Shown in pieces: positions 33,601 through 45,600 of a DNA stretch of 64,000 bases; the first letter of the stretch is position 1; every line of letters starts with the position of its first letter. The DNA comes from Micropterix aruncella (Eukaryota > Arthropoda > Insecta > Lepidoptera > Micropterigidae), in NCBI GenBank assembly GCA_944548615.1, contig OX155963.1:19028261-19092260 (forward strand). The letters are read 5' to 3'. A program made the translations under genes and the position numbers. The notes beneath the pieces are model-generated. The model saw only the letters and a program-made list of their open reading frames with translations. It was not told where the DNA came from and did not search any database.

Positions 33601-36600
33601 TGGCTAGGGTGCAGTTCGATGACAGCCTTTCTGAGGGTTTTCCGGTTACATGCGGTGTAAAACAAGGTTGCGTAATGGCCCCTACACTTTTTGGCACCTT
33701 ATTTGGAGCCGTTATCTCTCATGCTGCCCAAAACTGTTTCGACCCTATCTCTGTAACAGTATGCAGTGACAAAGGAGTCTTTGACCTGTCAAGGTTCCGT
33801 GCAAAGACTAAATCCCGTCAACTTAGAATCCTTGACGCCCTATATTCTGACGACGCCTGCTTCATGGCTGACAGTTCTAGCGCACTCCAGTCGTACCTTA
33901 ACCATCTTTACGAATCCTGCAATAAATTCGGTTTGGCAATCAGCACTTCCAAGACCCAGCTAATGGCTCAGCCTCCGCGAGGAAGCCCACCTGAAGAACC
34001 TAACATTTTCCTGGGTAACGGTGTCTTAGAGGTAGTATCTCACTTTCGCTACCTTGGCAGTGAGATTAGGAATGATAACCGTCTGGACACTGAAATCCCA
34101 GTACGCATAGCCAGAGCTGCCTCCGCCTTCGGCAAACTAAACCAACGTGTCTGGAAATCGCATGATCTAAAACTGAAAACAAAGCTGGCCATCTACAAAG
34201 CGATTGTCCTACCCATATTGTTATATGCCTCCGAAACGTGGTGCCTCTGCAGGAAAGAGATTAAGAAATTAGACGTCTTCCACATGAGGTGCCTCCGAAA
34301 CATCCTGAGGATAACATGGGAAGACCGTGTGTCAAACACAGAAGTGTTACGACGGACGAAAATGCAGGGCATGGAAGCTATGCTCATGAATGCTCAGCTG
34401 AGGTGGTGTGGGCATGTAGTGCGTATGAAAGACGACCGCCTCCCGATAGCCGTTTTTTATGCCCAACTCTCAAAAGGCGCACGCAAAGTCGGCGGACAAC
34501 ACCTACGCTATAAAGATGTGTTAAAAAGGCACCTAACCGCCAGTGGTATTCCACCTGGGAGCTGGGAGAGGGCTGCTCACAAACGCAGCGAGTGGCGCTC
34601 CACGGTGACCACAAAAATTAAAGAGTTTGAGGAAACCCGAAACTCGTCCGAAGCCCAATTACACTTATACTTACAATGACTGCGGTGAACTCTACTGTAG
34701 TCGTTGTAATCGGACCTTCAAAAACAAACTGAGATTCACGAGTCACTTCTGCGCGCATATTCAAAGAAGTCCTGTCAACGAAGAGGTCGCCGTCGTCGGA
34801 TCACGATGAGGAGGACATCATCAAGATGGGTCCAACTCCGGTCCGTGAATTCCATGGCAGCTCTGTTTGTATTTTTTTTTTTTTTTTAAATTATACCTCT
34901 CATTTAGGTTATGCGATGTATTTGACGTTTTGCATGACTTGGACGGACCGATTATCTGGCCTTCGATTCAAAACAAAATTTCATAAAGATCGCCCATCCC
35001 TATGGTATTGGGAGTTTAAAAACTACTGTCATATCCTTGTTTGCCCGAGCCACTGACAAGCTAATTTCCTTGTAAATAACGATAAGACTTTAATAACGCG
35101 GAAATGAAACTTCTAACTTCCATCCGTGTTTTAAAATTGATTCTTTTTGCAGATGTGTCCAAAACATGCTCCGCGAGCTCCATACGGAGAATCTCCACTC
35201 ACAAAAAGATTGCAAATTGTATCTGGGTAAAATCTTCCGGGTGAAATTTTTCGAGCTTGCACCTTGGCTGAAAGACGAGGAGGTCACCGATTTCATCCTG
35301 GATCGCTGCATCCTGATCCATTTGAAGGATCACATCGATAAGTTCAATCTCCTGGTTTTCATGACGCAGAAGCTTTACGATTTTGCTCAGATGAAGTGTG
35401 TGGTAAGTTTTAGGAAATATTTTTGGATGAATGTTTTATTGTATGAATTGAGGCATGCAACAAAGACACAAATTACACATTTTAGTGATGTTCTTAAAGG
35501 CGTCTTAACCTTTAGCACTGTATACCATACAGTATTGTCTCTTACAACAAAATTGAAGTCAAATAAAGCTACATCACAAGTCTAAGGGCTTGCATACGGC
35601 CGCCAAATGTCTACTACTCCGCCGACGCAGATGTTTAAATGTTTGAGAAATTCGCCAACCTTCACACGCGCGTAACGCTAACCAAAGGCATTCATCGAGA
35701 CGTATCCCTCTGCTGCACCCTATCCCTGCAATGTGCTATTGTTCGAGAGTGCGTCTACTGTTCTCTCGGTATACTGTGCCTTTAGTGTACCATTATTAGG
35801 CTACGCGGTGACAGGCGGGGGGAGAAACCCCGCCCACCACCCGGGCAGTTCTAACGACATGGGTCGTTTTATCTGCCCGGGATATCGTGCATCGACAACC
35901 TCACGCATACCAAAAGGGTATTACGTGAGGGGTGGACGAACGGAGATATGGAGGAAGATTCTCCTGGTTTCTACCCCCTCCGGCACGGCACCCCGTGAAC
36001 CGTTTATTTAATAATAGAAAAAAGATATCAACAATTCACTTACTATCTAACATTATAAAGTATACATGTTTTAGCTTACGTACTACGCACGTAGAGTAGA
36101 GAAGAGCAAAAAAAAAATATATGATTATTTAGTAGAATGAATGGTAGGCGATGAGATAGTGAATCAATGCTACTGAGTGGTCCCAGGTTCCGGCTACAAA
36201 CGGCAGGGGTTCCGTCGGGGGCATCTACATCGGGAGAACCTGCAAGAAGGCACGCGCCCACAGGGGCGGCTAGGTACGTCACAATACAAAATGGGCGACT
36301 TGGGGCGATGAAGCAGCCTCCGGACAGCACCGTTAAGAGGGGAGGCCCTCCCCCAGAGGAGGAGAGCCCCGCTGCCTCAAATCCTTCCAGTTTGACACCC
36401 AGTGGTCCACAAACTCCCGGAACGCTCGGTAGCAGACCTCGCAACCCACGAGATCCGCATACCAGATCGGCAGACTGCCGACGCACGCACCAACCACATC
36501 CATCATGTTTGCCCGTGCAGCGTCCAGCTTAGGGCATGTCCAAATGATGTGTTCTGCGGTCTGACGACCGGAGCCACACGGGCACCAGGGATCGTCACTG

Positions 36601-39600
36601 AGTCCAAAGCCAAATAGCTTGGCCCTGAACTCACCTTGACCCCCGATGATTTGCGTGACTCGGTGGTCAATCCTTTAGTGTACCAGTGGGCCACACCCAA
36701 ACCCCGGGGGCGAAGGGGGGTGGTGGTACCGGCTACCATAGATTGACCCTTAAATAGATTGACTAGCATGGCCCACATGACATTACGTCTTTACACACTA
36801 AGGACGTCGACAAGACAAGACGAACGAGTGCAAAAATATAATTATATTATTTTATTTCCAGGTAGAAGGTGCCGATGCAGTAATGATGCAGGAACTGCTG
36901 TTAGGAGGACATCTATATCTGCAAATACTCAAAGATAAACTACAATCATACCTTTTTATCATAAAAACGCAAATGATGAAGAAAGCTAGGAACGTTCCAA
37001 ATTTTGAACTAACACAAGTAAATACATATTATTTCTTTGGTGTTATGGGGTGATCCTCTCCAAATAGCTCAAGCCAATACCTTAGAAAGCTCACCATTGG
37101 CTTTATCATTGGTTACGTAATCTACAGTAGAACTCCAATTATCCGAATCAATTGGAACCGGACTCCATTCGTATAATGGAAAATTCGGATAATTGGATTT
37201 ATTCCGACAAAAGGGTCTATTTTAATTAATTATTGTATATATGTTTAAATTGGGAGAAAAAACTATTTAATATCAAAATTTATTATCAATATTAATTAAA
37301 TGTAAAGGCTGCACTTTTACATATTAAGAGGCCGTGGCGGCCAAAAGCTATATGAAGAATAATTTTGTGGCCTGGTTGTGAGAACACAAAAAAGAATTTT
37401 AATAAAATTATGCCGGATTTTAAAAACCCGGTCCTTAGCTATCATTTCGCCGAAACGAAATTGGTAAATTATTTACATATTAATTGTAAATTATCTTAAT
37501 TCTGTTAGTTTTCCAAAAAAATAAAGACGAGCGAGATTTGTCTTTAGTTTTTGAAAAACCTAGAGATGATTCTCAATATTTAAAAAATACTATTTACACC
37601 AGCGTATGGTCTATTTGCATAGTACTAAGACAATTTTTGGAACTTCCATACAACAAATATAAGAAAAAAATGTTTGAAATTAATAATTTCCAGAAATGTT
37701 ATGGCCACACATTATTTTTTTCTATTTATTAAAGATACTTTTGAGTGATATAAAAAACAACACAGTGATCTTAACCCGTTGAGTATGATACGACCAAATC
37801 TGGTTGTGAAACATTTATCCGTTGAGTATGATACGACCAGATCTGGTTCCGCTCGGCGCGCACGCTTTCGAACTCTTTTTTTACCATCGAAAGCATTTTG
37901 TCTCTTTCATGCGTATGGCTAATCGGTACAGAATTAAATTCTCTCTGTTAGCATTCGCAGCAGCAACTGCGCAGTCCATGTAACATATTATTACGGACCG
38001 CTGCAAATTGAACGCCCGCCTTCCCGAAACGTCAAAATCCGCGGAGCGTGTGTTTCGTTTTCGGATACGTTTTTCGTGTAGTTTTCGGTGTTTATTTCAA
38101 CGAATCGTAAGTAAAACCATTTCTACAACATCATATAGTCCCCCTAAACTGATTAGATGTACCATTTATCGTGTATATAAAGTATTTCGGGTCTTTGAAT
38201 GTCGCGTCGCAAATGCCAAAGTCGGCCATTGTTTTTTCACCTCTTCGACGTTCTCATATTTATTCATAATTATCTAATTGTTTTACAAAATGATATTTCA
38301 ATATTCTATATTCGAAATTTCAATGCAATCATTGTGCAGTTGTTATTTTTATGATTGGTGTAGTAGTTTCGTAGTTATAGTACTTTAAGTCGAGCGCCGT
38401 CGATGTCGCCGAAAATCCTGCAAAAGTGACAGATGCATCCATGAAAATACCCATTTACTCCAAGGGTTAAGTTATTTTATTATTGTAATTTAATTTTTAC
38501 CTTATAAAAAACTGTTCATTTGATAATTTATTATATTATAATTGAAAAGCCAAATCGACTATATTAGACGACGCGCGAAGCCGAAATCGTCATTCGTAAT
38601 TGGCCACTGCCAACGGTGGGATGTATTTTCTTGTCGCCGCGGTATACATATACATCTTTATATATATATATATATATATATCAAAAAAATACCTAAATTT
38701 TTAGTCGCATCAACTCGGAAGGGAGCCTTAAGCATACTTAAAAAGTGCTGTACGTTAATACATCATCCCCAAGGACAATAGCGCCCGTAGACAGAATCAT
38801 TATTTTGCGAATCGCAGTACATTTCCGTCCTAATCGTTTTCCGGATTTCGGATAATCAGCGATTCGGGTAGTCGGAGTTTGGATAATTGGAGTTCTACTG
38901 TATGTGTAACTTATGCGTAACCATAGGTCTCCTGCTCTGCTGGCAAAGAGATGAGTCGGCTTGTCCCTCCCTTCCCCCTCCCATACATCATCAAAGAGAA
39001 GTTGGAAGATTTTGCTCTTGGGATCCAGACGCTCTGAGGGATCGAAAGGATCGATCTGGGGTCCAGAAGCTTGGGGGAGCGGGGGGCAGTGACTCTTGGA
39101 GGTGGGTTTGAGACTAAGCTCCAGAGTCCATAAGCTCTAAGGAGTGTGGGTTCAGAGTTGGCAAGGGTCTAGAAGTTATAGCTCTAGCAGGGCTCAGGTT
39201 ATGGGAGGGTGGGAAGTTTCATAGGCTCCACGGACAGGGATCCAAAGTTTTTTATTTTATTTTATTTTACCATTAGCGTTCTTACATCAATTTAAATACA
39301 AATAATCCTTAGGGGATAAAGGTTCTAGGGAGGGGCAGGCATCCAGAGGCTCTGGAAGGGGGCGGGGGTTCAGAGGCTCTGGGGGTGTCAGATGTTTGTT
39401 TATACTCTTTATTGTGAAAATATCACAATGGGCGGGTTTATTGTCATATGACAATCTCTTACAACCAACCCTACTATGATGTGTTATATGTATGTGTGCG
39501 TGTAACATGTCTGTAAGTGTGTGTCTTGTTATTGCATTCGATCGACAATTGAAAATGCAATGCCGTTAATTTGATCCCAATGGAAAATGGTGACGCAGCC

Positions 39601-42600
39601 GGAAATCGAACCCGGGACCTTACAATGTAAGATCAGGCGACCTAACCACTATGCCACCGAGCCGTGTTCTGTTCTGCACCGAGCAGATGTTCTGGGGAGG
39701 GGGAGGGGGGGGGGTAGAGGCTTCCAGGACATTTTGCAACCGTCTATAACGATTTCTTATTTATTTGTTTCACAGAAAGATCTAAGTACTGTTCTGAGGG
39801 CATCGGGATCACTGGAAAATGCCCTGGAGTATTTCTTCTCTACTGGCAACATATCATCGAGCTCGGGGCTAGGCTTAATGCAAGATAAAGGCTTGACCAT
39901 AATTGCAGAGAACATCAATCGGATGAGATATATGTCGCATTTCAGGTAAGTAACTCTATATTCAACTGCGACCATGAGTTGCATCATACAGATATGTTCC
40001 AGATTATCTTTGCTATGATGCTGATGTGAAGTATAATTCGGTAACGATAAGGTAAATGGCTGAATCTGGGTTTATAGAATATAGAGCAGTTTCCCGATGT
40101 CAAATAAGACAGTCTACTGGCGCTAATTCAGTGGCTCGTGCCAACAAGGGTTTGTCATTACCCTTCGAACTCCCAATACCGTTTGTGCGGGACTGCTCTA
40201 AAGGCCAATAAAATTCACTACAAATCCTTTCTCAATAATCGAGAAAGCTTCAGATTGGATTCTGGAGGTTGATTTGGTCTCTAAGCAGTATAAATTCCTT
40301 GAAAGTCTCGCATGCACAGCCCTCCATCCAGATATAACTCTACTCTATCTCGGAAGATGGCCCCTTATTGTAGAATTAACTGTTCCATGGGAATCAAATA
40401 TCCCAAAAGACCGCGATAACAAATTAAATAAATACCATGATATCGCAAATGCCGTCATCCGGAACTGCTTCACTGTTCACCTTCATGCGGTGGAAGTTGC
40501 CGCTCGTGGCCTGCCAGCTAAATCTCTGTTTCACCTTTTTAAAGATCTTAGTCTCTCCAGGAAAATAATCAACTCCTTAGAAAAAATATCTTAAACCGCG
40601 ATTTCCGCATCTCAAATTCTATGGCTCCGAAGGAGGAGTGAATGGGTGGTAAGGGGAACGCTCACATGTGGCAAGACAGCTGTCCTAAATCTACCACAGC
40701 CGGTTGTTAGTTCGGAATCCACTGCTCACCCCCCAGAAGTGTAATAATACTATATGATGGGCCCGACTTGTCGAGGACACCGACTGGTCGGTGAATTCCA
40801 TGGCAGCTCCGTTTGTATTTTATTTATTCGTGATTCAGTCGATTGGCCCTGTTTAAGGCCTGTGAAGTCTACCGCCTGCCCTTTATCGGGGATTCTCGTG
40901 AACCGGGTCCATTGACCCGGCTTTCTAAGTGTGGCGTCGCAAGGGCTGCGGCAGGTTTATCGCGAGTAGCCCGATGGTTCAGGCGCCTTATGATGAAAGG
41001 AGACAGGAGAAAGGAGAAAGGGGATATGAGACAGGAGTTGGCATCTTCTGCGGCGATAACAGCTGTGCTGCGAACCCACGCTGCTGGTCTGCTAACCTAG
41101 CAGACTGTGCGAGAAAGGCTTCCGAACTTCTGGTCTCCTGGTGCACAGAGAAAACTTTATATATTGTTTGCCCGCTGTGGTAAGTTTTTAAATGTAGCAT
41201 TTTTTGTAATTTTTGTTCTGACAAATCTGATAATGCTACATGTTAAAATCTAATTTAATTTGCAATTGACTTTGTCTATGTTATTACTATAATTGCCGCC
41301 AAACAATATTTTTTACATATTTTATTGCACCAATTTTATTTTTCTAATTTTATTTTTGTAATATTTCTAATTTGATTATTTTATGACGGATTATTCGTTA
41401 AGATTTTTTGACTATCCATATTTTTCATTTAACCCTTTCCGGACGAGAGATTTTTTTTATAAATCCCGAATTGAAATTCTAGTTAGTTGCTTTCTTTTGG
41501 CATATAAACTCAGGAAAAAATATTTTAAAAAATCCTGCTGTGACAGATCATTGCAAAAACTAACTGCACGATCGTGCGTGTCAGGACATATGTGTAATTG
41601 CACGATCGTGCAAGTTCATAATTGAAACAGGAAAAGGTAAATTAAAGACGTTTTCGTTACAAAATCAACTTAATTAGTTATAATTATCAGCCTTTTGATT
41701 TACAATAATCAGCCATGCATTTCTTATTTATTAAAATATCTCATAAAATCTTTTAGTGACAAAAGGAACAAAAAGTAGACTCACAGTCTTATCAAACATA
41801 AAATTACTTCTAAAAACAAAAACAGAACACACATTACTTCTTATGATAAGCTCTAAAACAGTTCTGGCCACGTGAGATGCAAAGGTACACTTTGCACTTG
41901 ATGCATCGTGTCTTAGCTCGACTGCAACAGCTTTCAAATTGACAAGCTCTTGGAGATTTAATGTCATCAAACTCAGGTAGATGATCATAGCCGTCATATC
42001 TCAGATAATTAGATGGCCTGCTTGCTTTGTGGTACTTTCTTGTTACTAGCGATTCATCATCCGAAGCGAAATCAGCTAGTAATACCTCACTTCTCCTCTT
42101 GTCTGGTACGTTGACCAGCACTTCGTGAATTTCCATACGAAATTCTAGTAGGTCTAGAATTTTTTTTTTTTGTAACTTGTTAGCATCAATCAATTTTGTA
42201 TGCTCTCCATGCATTCACGATTGCTAAATCGAAGAAATGTAATATAACTTTCAGGGTCCACTTTTTCGTTTTTATGAAGGTGCGGTAGTACTCCATTTGT
42301 TGATCGAGCACATCTACGCCACCCATGTGTCGGTTATAATTCATCACGACTTGTGGAGCAGCTACATCAACGAATTGTCGAGTTGTTTTATTCCATCTTT
42401 TCACAGTCGTGTTGTTTTCCGATCCAGCGCAATTTGAAGCTAACATGACACTCTTGTTATCTTTCCATTTTACTATAGCGACTGGCCCTCTTACCAAATA
42501 CTGGCTCTCTCCACGTGCCATTCTCTTATCTTCTTTAAACTGCAGACTACTTCTTTCGGGGATTCTGTTCGCCATGATTGTGCCCGTGCTGTGCATATTG

Positions 42601-45600
42601 CGTTTATCGAGTTCTTCGATGAGTGGTACAGTTGTGAAGTATCTGTCATGATACAAACAACTTCCTGGAGGTACGCTGCGAGATAAATGAAGGACCACAG
42701 CTGGACCAAGTCCGAGACACATGTTATTGCCGAACATAGTCTTAGCCCCTTTGTATATATCAAAGTCAAGCATTAAACCTTGGCTAGTCGTAAGCACAAA
42801 GTTTTTTAGCCCCACTGGACGGGGCTTGTTTTTCACGACCTGTCGCAAAATGCAACGCCCGGTAAACGGTATCATCTGCTCATCTATCGAGTAAAAGCCT
42901 GGCACTCTCTCCTGTTTATAGCAACCCTTGCGTATTTGTTCAATCATGGGTTGCACCTTCCAGAGTGGGTTCACATCTCCTGGGGGCGGCGTGTCACTAT
43001 CTACAACGTGAAGGGCATTTCGTAACGTCGAAAATCGGTCGCGAGTCATTGTCGAAGTAATTTTTTCCATTGCAATCCCTTTGCACCAGTACATCTTTAA
43101 TCGTGGGTATGGAATAGAACCCATTAGAGCAAGAATACCAAAAAGTTTCATTACTTCTGCTCGCGAAGTCTTTAGTTCATTGCCAGTCTTTCTCAAGTGA
43201 TACATATTTGAGCAGTTACTCATATGTTCGAAGAATGTATCATCCATATATTCATTAAAATATTCAATTGGATTTCTTACTTCCCTGCAAGGAAGTGATG
43301 TGAATTCGTGAGATTTTTCTAGGAATGGTAATTGCTTCCAAGGTTGCGGTTGAGATATATAATGACGTCTTTTAGAGGTACCATTAGACGATGTAGCAGA
43401 TCTGCGGGATGGTACAGATGGTCCACGGTTAGTACTGGTCCCAGTTTTGGCAGTGCTAGTGCTGGCAGTAGTAGAGCGCTTCGATGTGCGAGTAGGTTTG
43501 GCAAGTGATCGATTAGTATTATTCTGCTTTGTAGTACGTACAGATGGCCTGGGGGAAGCTGGTAAAATGTTGCTAGATGTTGGTGCGGAAGGCGCTGCTG
43601 CGACCTCGGGGGAAGCTTTGGTGAGCGAAGTGCTACTGGAACAGAGTTCGAAGGGTGTAACAACGAATGGTTCGACAACGGATTGATCTGCCTCAAACTC
43701 ATCTCCCTCAAGCATGGAAATAATTGAGTATGGATATATCTCTTCGTCGAGATCCAAATCTTCCATTTCTGAGACGTTTCCATAGCCCAAAAGGTTTTCT
43801 ATCTGCTCATCGTTGAGTGGGCGCCCTAAAAACATAAAAACAATAGTATCAGAAACAAAAAATATCTAAAACTGATGAAAAACATCAATACTTTACAAAA
43901 CACTATATCTCGGGTTAGGGCCGAATATACACGATCGTGCACTTAACTTTTTGCCACGTTATAGTTCGTAATATATTCCATCTATTAATTTACTTTCTAC
44001 TAATTTACCTCAGTTAACTTATTGTCTAACTAAATAAATCATTACACAACCAGCTATTTAACAAAACATTGATAAAATTGGTACTTACGTGAAGCGTTGC
44101 TCCCGCCAAAAAAAACCGCCATCGTAGCCAATGATCCAGGCGAGACTGATGCGACTGACTCGCCCGCTGTATATTTTTCTAGTTGCTCTAGCGTTTGCAC
44201 GATCGATCGGTGTCGTCCCCGTTGCGAAAAGTTGATTACCGCGAGCTCAGGATTTTCTCTAAATTATTTCCACGATCGTATCGAGCCGTCCGGAAAGGGT
44301 TATAACTATTTAGGTGTTTTTAGAAGCTCAAATTATTTTTTTTATATTTTATGTGGTTATTAAAATATTTATTATTATTTGTTTTTACAATTGAAAAAAA
44401 AATAGTCATTCTAGAGGTGAGTTTATATTAACCCAGTTGTTACTGAAACTTTTTTTATCTCGTATCACAGTAGTTTTTTAGTATTATTACCTTGATGCAT
44501 AAAAACATGGAAAAATACCAAAAAAAAACTGAGTTTTCAGGAAAGCTCGGAAAATGCGTCATAGTCAGGTAGGTTACCGCTCATATAACTACTACTTTAT
44601 CGATTGTATCCTATTTTAAATTAAAGAAACACAGTTATTAATATGAAAAAGGCTTTATTATCTATCTATCTATACATTTATAAAAAAACGTGCATAAAAT
44701 AATTTTCAATCACAAGCTTATTTGTAAACACTTACCGTTTTGAAGACATAGTAAAAGTTAATTACGCTAATACGAATTAAAATAGAAAAGCACTTCAAAA
44801 TTATGATCATAATATAATTATCTATGCACCGAAACACTGTCAAACGATCATTGCGGTTATTGGTAAACATTAAGCAAAAGTTATCTGCTTGTGAATATTT
44901 TTAAATTGAGGATATTCCCCATACTTTTTTTTTGATCTTTATAACGATCGGTCGTTGTAAATGGATTAATCAGCATCCTTAAAGTGGGTAAATCAGTACA
45001 ATCAAATAAGCAACTTTTGATAAAAATTTAAGGGAAAAACATAAACAAGTTTGAAAAAAGTTGAGCGCGCTGCACCATCTAGCAGTAAGTAAAATATTGC
45101 AAATAAGCTATATTGCAATAAGCTTTTTTTTTTTTTATTTGAAATGTATTTGCTCGTACGAATTTACCCTGTCTACAAAAATTAACTATACCGCATAAGG
45201 TAATGCTTTATAATCATCTAAAATCGATTTGTCGATACCAAGAATAGGGATTCCTGCCTACTGGCTTATTTTATAAACGGAAATAAATAAATATATTAAT
45301 AGTTTTAAAAAAAACACTAATAACACGCTTTTATAAATGCACCTAAAAACCAAAAAAACCTTGAAACTTAATCGTGGTCAAAGTTCATTACAAGACCTTT
45401 CTAACAAGTCCAAACACGGCTATGATACGATATTCCATCATGGAATGCCAGTGCCTATCTTCCGGCTTTATCATCAGACCTTGAAACCTAATCGTGGTCA
45501 AAGTTCATTCCAAGACTTTTCTAACAAGTCCAAACACAGCTATGATACGATGTTTCATCATGAAGTTCCAGTTCATATCTTCCGACTCCATCATCAGATC

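Larger units (their letters stand above)
41433..44299 (-). mobile_element. piggyBac-superfamily transposon
   Basis: Inverted ends CCCTTTCCGGACG (41433) and CGTCCGGAAAGGG (ending 44299). TTAA precedes the left end (41429-41432) and TTAT, one base changed, follows the right end (44300-44303). Palindromic GCACGATCGTGC words sit near both ends (41573, 41600, 43932, and partial ones at 44195 and 44272), likely sub-terminal transposase sites. The transposase gene is on the minus strand. It lies in POLR1B intron 7. Confidence 0.93.

Noticed and set aside
39590..39665. Possible tRNA gene on the minus strand
   Set aside because: Box A and B are present, but the sequence continues into a repeated body with a target duplication, and a second copy exists. 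It is a SINE.
42409..43783. Further ORFs on both strands in the piggyBac element
   Set aside because: They are shadows of the transposase frame with no motifs of their own.
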